DNA of 42,424 nt from Candidatus Saccharibacteria bacterium UBA2112 (lineage in GTDB: Bacteria > Patescibacteriota > Saccharimonadia > Saccharimonadales > Saccharimonadaceae). Location of the stretch: the NCBI GenBank assembly GCA_002331045.1, contig DCYK01000006.1:15448-57871 (forward strand), written 5' to 3'. Numbering within the stretch: position 1 is the first letter of the stretch; every line of letters starts with the position of its first letter. Both the position numbers and the translations under genes were made by a program. Shown one piece after another: positions 31,575 to 39,213 of this stretch. The notes under the pieces were generated by a model. It was given only the letters and a program-made list of their open reading frames with translations. It ran no database searches and was not told the origin of the DNA.

Positions 31575-31943
31575 TTAGAGTACCTCCGGCGCAAGGCTGA
31601 TGATTTTGCTATATCCCATGTCACGCAGTTCGCGCGGTACTGGACCAAAGACACGAGTTGCGCGTGGATTCTTGTCGTCACCAATGATGACGGCGGCATT
31701 GTCGTCAAAGCAGATAGTGCTGCCATCACGACGCTTGATCTGGTCACGCGTGCGAACAACGACTGCCTTGATAACAGATTTCTTTTTTACTTGGCCCGTG
31801 GGATTTGCCTCTTTGACGCTGGCGACAATGATATCACCCACACGAGCGTATCGTCGACGCGTGCCACCAAGAACACGGATACAGAGGATTTCCTTGGCGC
31901 CGCTATTGTCAGTTACTTTTAACCGAGATTGCTGTTGAATCAT
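31575..31943 (-). CDS. rplN: Ribosomal protein uL14
   Basis: 122 aa. MIQQQSRLKVTDNSGAKEILCIRVLGG and the end FGPVPRELRDMGYSKIISLAPEVL are textbook L14. It lies at the subunit interface. Its start overlaps the rpsQ stop by 4 bases. Confidence 0.98.
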   Translation of the reverse strand: MIQQQSRLKVTDNSGAKEILCIRVLGGTRRRYARVGDIIVASVKEANPTGQVKKKSVIKAVVVRTRDQIKRRDGSTICFDDNAAVIIGDDKNPRATRVFGPVPRELRDMGYSKIISLAPEVL

Positions 31944-32278
31944 ACGTCAGCCTCCTCTTCTTTCGTAGCAGACTTTTCTTCACGTGCCTTCTTCGCCTCA
32001 TCTTCTGGTGCAACATCCTCTTTTAGTTCAATGCTGCCTAGTGATTTTTCTTCAATCTTATCCAAGGTAAAGCTTTTCGTTTTACTAACAGGACGAATCT
32101 CCTTGATGCGTACTTTGTCACCAATATGCGCTTCATTGTTTTCATCGTGCGCTTGGTATTTGCGACTGACAGTATACTGTTTTCCATAAAGGGGATGTGT
32201 TTCACGGGTGGTAACCGTGACAGTGATGGACTTGTCGCGAACGTCTGACGTCACGATACCTATCAAATATTTAGCCAT
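31940..32278 (-). CDS. rpsQ: Ribosomal protein uS17
   Basis: 112 aa. The OB-fold core (GIVTSDVRDKSITVTVTTRETHPLYGKQYTVSRKYQAHDE) is followed by a long acidic/Lys tail of about 30 residues not found in the usual ~85-residue S17. Overlaps rpmC by one base. Confidence 0.95.
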   Translation of the reverse strand: MAKYLIGIVTSDVRDKSITVTVTTRETHPLYGKQYTVSRKYQAHDENNEAHIGDKVRIKEIRPVSKTKSFTLDKIEEKSLGSIELKEDVAPEDEAKKAREEKSATKEEEADV

Positions 32279-32514
32279 TACTTATCTCCTTTCAGTTCGT
32301 CGGCGCGAATTGCCGTCTTCAGGCGAGCGATCTCTTTGCGTCCTTGCGTAATTGCACGAGGATTGACGAGTTCACCGGCACGGTGGCTGCGACGTGTCTC
32401 GAGCATCTCCGTCTGCTTCGCCGTCAACTCTTTTTGTAGATCTTCGCGTGATTTCACTTCTACTGCTTTTTTTGCTGTCTTTGTGCTCTTTGCGGTTGTT
32501 TTCTTCTCGGCCAT
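32278..32514 (-). CDS. rpmC: Ribosomal protein uL29
   Basis: 78 aa. Two helices; the second contains NPRAITQGRKEIARLKTAI, the L29 signature region. A Lys/Thr/Ala N-terminal extension of about 15 residues precedes it. Sits near the exit tunnel. Confidence 0.94.
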   Translation of the reverse strand: MAEKKTTAKSTKTAKKAVEVKSREDLQKELTAKQTEMLETRRSHRAGELVNPRAITQGRKEIARLKTAIRADELKGDK

Positions 32515-32515
32515 A

Positions 32516-32929
32516 TTACGCCTCCTCCCGCTTGATGAACTTCGTTTTTACTGGCAGCTTATGGCTTGCGAGGCGCATTGCTTCACGCGCAACTTCTTCG
32601 CTGACACCTTTCATTTCGAACAAAACAGTGCCGGCTTTAATCTTGGCTGCAAAGAATTCAGGATTACCTTTACCGCTTCCCATTTTGACATCTTGGGGCT
32701 TGCGTGTTCGTGGTGTATGAGGAAAAATACGGATCCAAATCTTACCGCCACGCTTGATATAACGAGTCATTGCCTGGCGAGCTGATTCGATTTGTCGAGA
32801 GGTGACGTCGTTGTTTGTCATTGCTTGTAGACCATAATCACCAAAAGCGATGTAGTGACCACGCGTCGCAACGCCGTCGTTCTTGCCTTTACGGACCTTT
32901 CGATACTTTGTTTTCTTTGGTAGCAACAT
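32516..32929 (-). CDS. rplP: Ribosomal protein uL16
   Basis: 137 aa. MLLPKKTKYRKVRKGKNDG, the RQIESARQAMTRYIKRGGKIWIRIFP motif and RMGSGKGNPEFFAAKI-like segment (here KMGSGKGNPEFFAAKI) identify L16, which helps seat A-site tRNA. Confidence 0.98.
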   Translation of the reverse strand: MLLPKKTKYRKVRKGKNDGVATRGHYIAFGDYGLQAMTNNDVTSRQIESARQAMTRYIKRGGKIWIRIFPHTPRTRKPQDVKMGSGKGNPEFFAAKIKAGTVLFEMKGVSEEVAREAMRLASHKLPVKTKFIKREEA

Positions 32930-32931
32930 AT

Positions 32932-33567
32932 CTACTCGCTCCTCTCACCCTTGTAAATCCATACTTTGACACCAATAATACCAACACCTGGTGCATTAGC
33001 GCGGGCTGTATGGAAATCGACATCAGCACGCAGTGTATGCAGTGGTACCGAGCCTTCAATTACCTTTTCACGACGAGCCATTTCAGCATTATTCAAGCGT
33101 CCAGCTACCTCGATACGGATACCCTTAGCACCGGCATTCATGGTGTTCTGGGCGGTCATTTTGACAGCGCGACGGAAATTGATACGTCGTTCCAGCTGAC
33201 GAGCGATGTTTTCGGCAACGAGTTTTGCGTCAAGTTCGGGCCGTTTTACCTCTTCGATGTTGATACGAACTGGCAAGCTGGCAACCTTTTCGATTTGCCC
33301 TTTTAGTTCAGTAACACCTGCACCGCCACGGCCAATCACAACACCGGCTTTGGCAGTATGGATCGTTACCGTAATGAGGTTTGCTGATCGTTCGATTTCG
33401 ATACGACTGATTGTTGGTCGCGATTCAAATCGCTTCTCTATCAGTGTGCGGATGGCGGCGTCTTCATTGAGCCACTTCGCAAAATCACGCTTGCCGGCAA
33501 ACCAACGCGAATTCCAGTTCTTGTGGACCTGCAGGCGGAAACTGAGTGGGTTTACTTTTTGTCCCAT
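32932..33567 (-). CDS. rpsC: Ribosomal protein uS3
   Basis: 211 aa. MGQKVNPLSFRL start, KH domain VTIHTAKAGVVIGRGGAGVTELKGQI and C-terminal KGIRIEVAGRLNNAEMARREKVIEGSVPLHTLRADVDF. Forms part of the mRNA entry channel. Confidence 0.98.
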   Translation of the reverse strand: MGQKVNPLSFRLQVHKNWNSRWFAGKRDFAKWLNEDAAIRTLIEKRFESRPTISRIEIERSANLITVTIHTAKAGVVIGRGGAGVTELKGQIEKVASLPVRINIEEVKRPELDAKLVAENIARQLERRINFRRAVKMTAQNTMNAGAKGIRIEVAGRLNNAEMARREKVIEGSVPLHTLRADVDFHTARANAPGVGIIGVKVWIYKGERSE

Positions 33568-33569
33568 GG

Positions 33570-33998
33570 TTATTTCTCCTCTTCCTTCTTTTCAGCAGCT
33601 GGTTTTGCGGCTGGTTTTTTCTTTGGCTTTTCGCTACCTGCCACTTCGACCAAAATGTGGCTGGATTTCTTTTCGAATGGCAGTGCACGTCCGCGACTGG
33701 CGGGCTTGTAGCGACGCATACGTGGGCCGGTTGTGACATTTATTGTCGTAATAACCAGTGTTTTTGCATCCAAGCCATGATTATTGACGGCATTTGCCTG
33801 CGCACTTTCGATGACTTTCTTGACTGGAGTCGCAGCACGTCGGGGTACATGTTCCAGAATAACGAGCGCATCAGCAACGGCACGGTTACGCACAAGGGCT
33901 GCAACCAGGCCAACCTTGCGTGGTGTCTGATCAACACCTCGTGCGAATGCACGGACTTTTGTAGGAGCAGTGGCTTTTACTTTTGTTATATCAGCCAT
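33570..33998 (-). CDS. rplV: Ribosomal protein uL22
   Basis: 142 aa. Core (ARGVDQTPRKVGLVAALVRN and KTLVITTINVTTGPRMRRYKPASRGRA, the tunnel loop) plus a C-terminal Lys/Pro/Ala/Glu extension of about 25 residues. The loop lines the nascent-peptide tunnel. Confidence 0.97.
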   Translation of the reverse strand: MADITKVKATAPTKVRAFARGVDQTPRKVGLVAALVRNRAVADALVILEHVPRRAATPVKKVIESAQANAVNNHGLDAKTLVITTINVTTGPRMRRYKPASRGRALPFEKKSSHILVEVAGSEKPKKKPAAKPAAEKKEEEK

Positions 33999-34000
33999 GA

Positions 34001-34264
34001 CTACTTCTCCTTGCCTCCATGCTTACGGAACTTGCGTGTTGGCGCAAATTCACCCAGCTTGTGACCGACCATGTTTTCTGTGATAACGACAGGTACATGA
34101 ACGCGGCCGTTATAAACAGCGATAGTGCGTCCAACCATTTCTGGTGTAACCGTGCTGGCACGAGCCCAGGTTTTGATAACGGTGCGATCCTCGAGGCCGA
34201 GAGCGGCGATCTTCTTCGCCAACTTGGCATCGACAAATGGACCTTTTTTCAGTGATCGACTCAT
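34001..34264 (-). CDS. rpsS: Ribosomal protein uS19
   Basis: 87 aa. MSRSLKKGPFVDAKLAKKI, IAVYNGRVHVPVVITENMVGHKLGEFAPTRKFRKHGG are classic S19. Located in the 30S head near S13. Confidence 0.98.
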   Translation of the reverse strand: MSRSLKKGPFVDAKLAKKIAALGLEDRTVIKTWARASTVTPEMVGRTIAVYNGRVHVPVVITENMVGHKLGEFAPTRKFRKHGGKEK

Positions 34265-34267
34265 GTC

Positions 34268-35107
34268 TTACCTCTTCCTCTTCGCCTCGTGGCGAGTTCT
34301 TACGATTAATCCGGCGGTATCTTTACGACGTCGCGTACGGAATCCGAGTGTCAGCTGGCCCCATGGCGTCTTTGGTGTACGACCGACACCGTGTGAACCG
34401 CCATCACCACCACCATGCGGATGGTCTGCAGCGTTCATGACAACTCCGCGAACAGTTGGGCGAATGCCCTTACGACGTTTACGACCAGCGCTTCCTACCT
34501 TGATGTTTTGATGTTGAACGTTACCAACGACACCAATAGCAGCGGTTGCCTCTAGGCGAACTTTACGGACTTCGCCCGATGGGAGGCGAACTTGCGCATA
34601 ATTACCTTCTTTTGCCATCAACTGCGCTCTAGCGCCAGCGGCACGAACCATCTGTGCACCTTTGCCTGGCGTCATTTCAATCGCGTAGATCTGACTACCG
34701 ACAGGAATCTGGCTAAGCGGCAAACGATTACTGCTTTCAATAGGAGCTTTTTCACCACTTTCGATGACCTTGCCTTGTTTCATGCTGGTGTCGGCGATGA
34801 TGTAGTGATACAAGCCGTGCTGATCCTTGACGCGGGCAATACGCGCACTACGGTTCGGATCGTACTCAATGTGTTCAATTGTCGCCTTGGTGCCGGCAGG
34901 TAGGTTGTGGTTGACCAAGCGATAGTGACGCTTGACACCGCCGCCACGATGACGAACAGTGATACGACCAGTATTATTACGACCAGCCTTTTGCTTCTTG
35001 CTCTTGGTGAGACTCTTGAGCGGCTTGCGTGTGGTAATATCACTCAAATCTTGCGTCGTCATGCCGCGGCGAGCTGGAGTAGTTGGGTTGTATTGCTTAA
35101 TTGCCAT
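34268..35107 (-). CDS. rplB: Ribosomal protein uL2
   Basis: 279 aa from ATG 35107 (MAIKQYNPTTPARRGMTTQD). The C-terminal VRGVVMNAADHPHGGGDGG holds the conserved loop and histidine near the peptidyl-transferase centre. Essential for subunit association. The longer in-frame start at 35143 overlaps rplW. Confidence 0.98.
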   Translation of the reverse strand: MAIKQYNPTTPARRGMTTQDLSDITTRKPLKSLTKSKKQKAGRNNTGRITVRHRGGGVKRHYRLVNHNLPAGTKATIEHIEYDPNRSARIARVKDQHGLYHYIIADTSMKQGKVIESGEKAPIESSNRLPLSQIPVGSQIYAIEMTPGKGAQMVRAAGARAQLMAKEGNYAQVRLPSGEVRKVRLEATAAIGVVGNVQHQNIKVGSAGRKRRKGIRPTVRGVVMNAADHPHGGGDGGSHGVGRTPKTPWGQLTLGFRTRRRKDTAGLIVRTRHEAKRKR

Positions 35108-35108
35108 A

Positions 35109-35426
35109 TTACTTCTCCTCCTTTTGCTGCTCTTGTTCGGCAAAGACCTGGATACTGTTGCCTTCGGCTAATGTCACATAGGCCTTTTTAGTATCTTTGC
35201 GGTTCGTCGTACCGGGATAGCGGCGCGCGCCACGGTTGTAACGAATTGCCTTACCGCTCTGTACGACGGTCTTTACTTTGACGACAGTGACATCGTATTG
35301 TTTTTCAACACTTTCAGCAATGTCATTTTTTGTTGCATCTAGTGGAACGTTGAATACGTACACGCCGTCCTGTGACTGCGCATAGGCTTTTTCTGTTGCT
35401 CGGGGATAGACAAATACGTTCGCCAT
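35109..35426 (-). CDS. rplW: Ribosomal protein uL23
   Basis: 105 aa. PRATEKAYAQSQDGVYVFNVPLDATKNDIAESVEKQYDVTVVKV and the arm RYNRGARRYPGTTNRKDTKKAYVTL identify L23, the docking site for trigger factor and SRP at the tunnel exit. Confidence 0.97.
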   Translation of the reverse strand: MANVFVYPRATEKAYAQSQDGVYVFNVPLDATKNDIAESVEKQYDVTVVKVKTVVQSGKAIRYNRGARRYPGTTNRKDTKKAYVTLAEGNSIQVFAEQEQQKEEK

Positions 35427-35427
35427 G

Positions 35428-36069
35428 TTACTTTACCTCCCCTGCTTTTTGCGTTAGCCAGTCCTTAATTACTGGAACAGATTTGGTTGACAGTACAACG
35501 GTATCAGCGTTCAGGATGTGGTAAACACTCAGAAATGTTGCGCTCGTGAGCACGACATTCTGTAGATTTGCCGTTGCTCGAATGAGCTCGGGTGTTTTTT
35601 CATCAGCCGTCACGACAAGTAGTACTTTACGGTCAAACTTATTGTCAGACATGAATTTTGCAACTTCTGCAGTTTTTCCGGTCGTTTTAACATCTTTAAC
35701 GACAACTTTCTTTGCTTCGTTCGCCAATGTCAATGCTTGCCGCAATGCAACACGTCGAGCGGTCGTGCTGAGTCGCTTTGTGTAATTTTCGTTACCGCGT
35801 GGCCCAAAGACAACGCCACCGCCGCGCCAAATTGGGTTGCGTGAACTACCGAAGCGTGCGCGGCCGGTGCCTTTTTGGCGCCATGGTTTTTTACCACCGC
35901 CACGGACTTCACCGCGCTGCAATGTTGTCGCGCTCGTCATGCGATTATTCGCAAGGTATGCGTCATACGCTAGTTTGACGAGTTCATGGTTATCGACAGC
36001 GACGCCGAATACTTCCTTTGGAAGGCTCGCAGCTTTTGGAGCTGCTGGTTTTTTTGCCGTCTCAGCCAT
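35428..36069 (-). CDS. rplD: Ribosomal protein uL4
   Basis: 213 aa. The tunnel loop is conserved (RGEVRGGGKKPWRQKGTGRARFGSSRNPIWRGGGVVFGPRGNENY). An Ala/Lys/Pro N-terminal stretch of about 18 residues is variable. In other bacteria L4 represses the S10 operon. Overlaps rplC by one base. Confidence 0.97.
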   Translation of the reverse strand: MAETAKKPAAPKAASLPKEVFGVAVDNHELVKLAYDAYLANNRMTSATTLQRGEVRGGGKKPWRQKGTGRARFGSSRNPIWRGGGVVFGPRGNENYTKRLSTTARRVALRQALTLANEAKKVVVKDVKTTGKTAEVAKFMSDNKFDRKVLLVVTADEKTPELIRATANLQNVVLTSATFLSVYHILNADTVVLSTKSVPVIKDWLTQKAGEVK

Positions 36070-36683
36070 TATGCCTTACCTCCGATTTCTACAAAACCTT
36101 TATTAGGTCCAGGAACGGCACCGCGCAAGCCGATTAAATTATTTGTTGGATCAACATAGGCTACCACGAGGTTCTTTACCGTCACGCGATCATGACCCAT
36201 GCGGCCAGCCATACGCTTGCCCTTAAAGACTTTCTGTGGATACATCGAACCGATCGAACCAGGTCGTCGGACATACCCGTTGCCACCGTGAGTCTTTTTG
36301 CTTGTATTGAAATTGTGCCGTTTGACGTTACCTGCGAATCCCTTGCCTTTGCTAGTGCCGGTTGCATCAACGATGTCACCCAGCTCAAACTGGCTGACAT
36401 CAATTTTATCACCGACCTTCAGGCCTTCAGGTAGCTCGTCAACGCGAAATTCCCGAATATGTTTCGGGGTCACTTGGGCTGGTTTTGTGTGACCAGCTAC
36501 GGCCTTGCTCAGGTTCTTACCCTCACCAAATGCCACTTGGACTGCGTTGTAGCCGTCTGATTCGACGGTCTTGACCTGAGTCACAGTCACAGGGCCAGCT
36601 TGAATCAATGTCACTGGAATTGCGACACCATCCTTGCTGATGATTTGGGTCATACCAATCTTGGTACCGAGAAGTGCTTTCAT
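36069..36683 (-). CDS. rplC: Ribosomal protein uL3
   Basis: 204 aa from ATG 36683 (MKALLGTKIGMTQIISKDG). KGKGFAGNVKRHNFNTSKKTHGGNGYVRRPGSIG is the L3 signature. First gene of the rplC-to-rplO operon; rpsJ, its usual upstream neighbour, is 1.5 kb away behind a separate promoter. An in-frame ATG at 36746 lies in the leader but lacks a Shine-Dalgarno; purine-rich AAAAGGG precedes 36683. Confidence 0.96.
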   Translation of the reverse strand: MKALLGTKIGMTQIISKDGVAIPVTLIQAGPVTVTQVKTVESDGYNAVQVAFGEGKNLSKAVAGHTKPAQVTPKHIREFRVDELPEGLKVGDKIDVSQFELGDIVDATGTSKGKGFAGNVKRHNFNTSKKTHGGNGYVRRPGSIGSMYPQKVFKGKRMAGRMGHDRVTVKNLVVAYVDPTNNLIGLRGAVPGPNKGFVEIGGKA

Positions 36684-36787
36684 CGCCCTTTTGCTCCCAT
36701 TTAAAACCTCCGGTGGCGAGTAGTATCTCTGGTGAGACTTGCTCATTCACGCGGAAGTAACTGTTATTTTCGTAATGTTACCGACTA

Positions 36788-36816
36788 ATTGTAGCACGAA
36801 GATAGAGGTAGGTCAA
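36788..36816 (-). promoter_or_regulatory. Promoter of the rplC-rplO operon
   Basis: TTGACC (36816-36811), 17 bases, TACAAT (36793-36788). The predicted leader of about 98 bases before rplC is long enough to hold a regulatory structure. Confidence 0.75.
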
Positions 36817-36886
36817 CAGTTTCTCCTCTGTGTATTTTGTGGCGCCATACGGTCAAAACTCAGTAGCGAGTAAATGCTCACTGAGG

Positions 36887-36892
36887 TATAAT
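36887..36892 (+). promoter_or_regulatory. -10 box for the VanY gene, leaderless GTG start
   Basis: TATAAT, 7 bases, GTG 36900. No Shine-Dalgarno and no clear -35. Confidence 0.6.
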
Positions 36893-36899
36893 CGTACGT

Positions 36900-37802
36900 G
36901 TGTTAAAGGTAAAACCCAAAAAACGACATATCATTCTAGCAGGAGCGCTCGTTACTTTATGTATCGCTACCGCGGGTGTTGTATATGCAATCATTTACTA
37001 TGGCGATCAGGCGATTGCTCGGCAAGAATCTACGTCAAAAGCACACCTTGCAAAACTCGACAAAAAGATTGAAGAAATAGAGGCAAAGAAGTTAGCCGAG
37101 AAAAAAGCCAAGGAAGAGGCTGAACGCAAGGCGCGTGAAAAGGCAAAAAAAGAGGCTGCCCAAAAAGCGGCAGCCGAAGCGGCACTACAGAAACAGCTTG
37201 CCGGCCAGACAGTAACACCTGCTGGCTGCGCAATTAGCGGCGCCCACGGCAACCCGGCTAGTATTGATGTGGTCGTGAATAAAAAGCGATGTTTTAGTCC
37301 GATTAATTATGTTCCGGCGGATATTGTTTATTATCAGGGCTACCCAATCAGCAATAAGATTTACAGCAACCTTGTGGCTATGATCAATGCGGCTGCAGCC
37401 GCCGGTAAAAGTATCGGGCTCACGAGTGCCTATCGTTCGTACGATAATCAAGTGGCAACGTATAATCACTGGGTTTCTGTTAACGGGAGTACAGCGGCGG
37501 CAGACCAAGTTAGTGCTCGACCAGGCTATAGCGAACACCAAACAGGTTTCGCTGTCGATGTCAGTTCGGGTGGCGCAGGGCTTGAAGCATTTGCGAATAC
37601 CGCTGCCTATACATGGATGACAAACAATGCACATAAATATGGTTTTGTTCAGCGCTACAAGCCAGGCTATGAGGCAGTAACTGGCTACAGTGCCGAGGCA
37701 TGGCATTGGCGCTTTGTTGGTACTGCTGCTGCCACTGATATGAAGACGAAGGGCATTCATACACTTGAGCAATACTGGGGCTTACCAGGAGGTGGATATT
37801 AG
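36900..37802 (+). CDS. VanY-family D-alanyl-D-alanine carboxypeptidase
   Basis: 300 aa from GTG 36900. A basic start and one membrane helix (~9-32) are followed by a Lys/Glu/Ala-rich coiled coil (~40-102), then an exported VanY/LAS metallopeptidase domain. Zinc ligands and catalytic residues are visible: SEHQTGFAVD (H213, D220) and EAWHWR (E266, H269), plus LTSAYRSYDNQ. The enzyme trims the terminal D-Ala of peptidoglycan stems, its own or a host's. The coiled coil may hold the domain away from the membrane. It lies opposite to and between rplC and rpsJ. Confidence 0.93.
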   Translation: MLKVKPKKRHIILAGALVTLCIATAGVVYAIIYYGDQAIARQESTSKAHLAKLDKKIEEIEAKKLAEKKAKEEAERKAREKAKKEAAQKAAAEAALQKQLAGQTVTPAGCAISGAHGNPASIDVVVNKKRCFSPINYVPADIVYYQGYPISNKIYSNLVAMINAAAAAGKSIGLTSAYRSYDNQVATYNHWVSVNGSTAAADQVSARPGYSEHQTGFAVDVSSGGAGLEAFANTAAYTWMTNNAHKYGFVQRYKPGYEAVTGYSAEAWHWRFVGTAAATDMKTKGIHTLEQYWGLPGGGY

Positions 37803-38131
37803 ATGACTATACCCGCAGGAACAAAGTAGCTGAGGATTGTGACGATAACGAGCACGGCGAACCAAATTTTGCGGTCAAGCTGATTCTTTTCGAACACGCG
37901 AATAACAACAAGCGCCAAAAGCGCGCCCAATGGAAAGGCTGCAACAGGAATGCCGTTCCAGGATAGTGGTGTCGCCAATTTAAGCCACAGTGTGCCAAGT
38001 AACACGACAATAATCAGCTTGAGAAAGTAAACCCCGTCACCTTCGGTTAGGCGGTAACTCCCATTACTTCGCCGTATTCGATTACGGGCATAAGTACGAT
38101 GTCGCGGTTTCTTGTTTGTCTTTGTGGGCAT
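37799..38131 (-). CDS. Small membrane protein of unknown function (110 aa)
   Basis: A very basic N-terminus (MPTKTNKKPRHRTYARNRIRR) precedes three membrane helices (~35-55, 62-80, 90-108). I do not recognise the family. The basic head could bind nucleic acid or ribosomes, but this is a guess. The end overlaps the VanY gene by 4 bases on the opposite strand. It is separated from rpsJ by the rpsJ terminator and has its own TAAAAT box 7 bases before the ATG. Confidence 0.65.
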   Translation of the reverse strand: MPTKTNKKPRHRTYARNRIRRSNGSYRLTEGDGVYFLKLIIVVLLGTLWLKLATPLSWNGIPVAAFPLGALLALVVIRVFEKNQLDRKIWFAVLVIVTILSYFVPAGIVI

Positions 38132-38138
38132 TTCCTCT

Positions 38139-38144
38139 ATTTTA
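38139..38144 (-). promoter_or_regulatory. Extended -10 box for the small membrane protein, leaderless
   Basis: TGG-TAAAAT on the minus strand, 7 bases, ATG 38131. AGAGGAA lies between but directly abuts the ATG. Confidence 0.5.
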
Positions 38145-38162
38145 CCATAAGCATTTGGGCAT

Positions 38163-38191
38163 AAAAATAACCCCTCATACGGGGGTTATTT
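38163..38191 (-). terminator. Terminator of rpsJ
   Basis: AAATAACCCC/GGGGTTATTT stem with a short loop and an A/T tail, 16 bases after the rpsJ stop. Confidence 0.8.
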
Positions 38192-38206
38192 CTTGATACA
38201 TTGTTA

Positions 38207-38530
38207 TTACATGCGAATTTCTGCATCGACACCCGCAGGGAGCGATAGATTTTGCAAGCTGTCAATTGTTTTTGGTGTCGCGTTAGTGATGTCAATCAAG
38301 CGTTTGTGTACGCGCATTTCGAATGTTTCACCACCAGTCTTGTACACGTGTGGACTCTTTACCACCGTATAACTACTACGGCGCGTCGGTAGCGGTACAG
38401 GGCCGGCAATTGTTGCGCCGGTACGGATCGCTGTGTCGATAATTTGTTTTGCTGATTGGTCAATAACCTTGTGGTCATAGGCCTTGAGACGGATGCGGAT
38501 TCGCAATCCTTCTGGTTTTGCATCTGCCAT
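38207..38530 (-). CDS. rpsJ: Ribosomal protein uS10
   Basis: 107 aa. RIRIRLKAYDHKVIDQSAKQIIDTAIRTGATIAGPVPLPTRR and SPHVYKTGGETFEMRVHKRLIDI are S10. It also binds NusB/NusG in transcription complexes. Here it is a single-gene unit with its own promoter and terminator, split from both tuf and rplC. Confidence 0.98.
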   Translation of the reverse strand: MADAKPEGLRIRIRLKAYDHKVIDQSAKQIIDTAIRTGATIAGPVPLPTRRSSYTVVKSPHVYKTGGETFEMRVHKRLIDITNATPKTIDSLQNLSLPAGVDAEIRM

Positions 38531-38640
38531 GAGTAGTAGATACCTTTCTTGTGTTATACCGTAACCTTGGTCAGGTTTTGCGACTTACCTATTCAGTGCG
38601 CTCACAGCCAAGTTCTCGATATGATTAATAATACTAGAGC

Positions 38641-38669
38641 ATTATATAAAACATTCACAACATATTCAA
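38641..38669 (-). promoter_or_regulatory. Promoter of rpsJ
   Basis: TTGAAT (38669-38664), 17 bases, TATAAT (38646-38641). Leader about 100 bases. Divergent from the acp1 promoter, with 9 bases between the -35 boxes. Confidence 0.8.
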
Positions 38670-38678
38670 GCCAATCTA

Positions 38679-38707
38679 TAGACAAAAAATCAAAATAGTT
38701 ATACAGT
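38679..38707 (+). promoter_or_regulatory. Promoter of the first acyl carrier protein gene
   Basis: TAGACA, 17 bases, TACAGT. Leader about 30 bases with GAGAGG 6 bases before GTG 38743. Confidence 0.6.
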
Positions 38708-38742
38708 AGACTCGTTCTTGCCATGTCGACGAGAGGACAAAA

Positions 38743-39108
38743 GTGGCTCCAGGTAATAAGCACGGCGAAAACGAAAGTGCAGCGGAAGAACTCTCTTCGA
38801 TCATTCTGCAGCATCTCGGCGTGATTATTGAGGAGGTGACAGGAATCGAACCATACGAAGTCACGCCGGAAAAATATTTCGTTGACGATTTGGACATCGA
38901 CTCGCTGTCAATGATCGAAATCGTCGTACAAGCCGAGGACAGGTACGCGGTCAAAGTTCCCGATGAAGATCTGGCAGCGCTCAGGACCGTGAGGCTGGCC
39001 CAAGAGTACGTGCTGGAGTTTATCAGAGATCATCCGCAGGCAGCGATATCGATCGCAGAACAGCATGAGCCGAAAGCCATCAAGTACATCATGGCCTACG
39101 CCACATAA
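38743..39108 (+). CDS. acpP: Acyl carrier protein
   Basis: 121 aa from GTG 38743. The ACP core (~18-97) carries FVDDLDIDSLSMIEIV; S54 in DSL is the 4'-phosphopantetheine site. Extra tails lie at both ends (about 15 N-terminal and 24 C-terminal residues). ACP normally carries acyl chains in fatty acid synthesis. CPR cells generally lack that pathway, so it may serve acyl transfer, lipid remodelling or another use. From memory, the DDLDIDSLSMIEIVVQ stretch resembles actinobacterial ACPs, which would fit acquisition from a host. A terminator follows, then a second ACP gene. Confidence 0.9.
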   Translation: MAPGNKHGENESAAEELSSIILQHLGVIIEEVTGIEPYEVTPEKYFVDDLDIDSLSMIEIVVQAEDRYAVKVPDEDLAALRTVRLAQEYVLEFIRDHPQAAISIAEQHEPKAIKYIMAYAT

Positions 39109-39120
39109 CCCGCCCTACCC

Positions 39121-39156
39121 GCGAAGCCGTCCGGCCTCCAGGCTGGGCGGTTTCGC
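39121..39156 (+). terminator. Terminator after acp1
   Basis: 12-bp stem (39121-39132 with 39145-39156, two wobble pairs), then TTTGTAT. Confidence 0.7.
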
Positions 39157-39213
39157 TTTGTATGTATACATGGTATAGTATAGTTACGTTCACCGAGGTC
39201 CGAAAGGTTTAGG

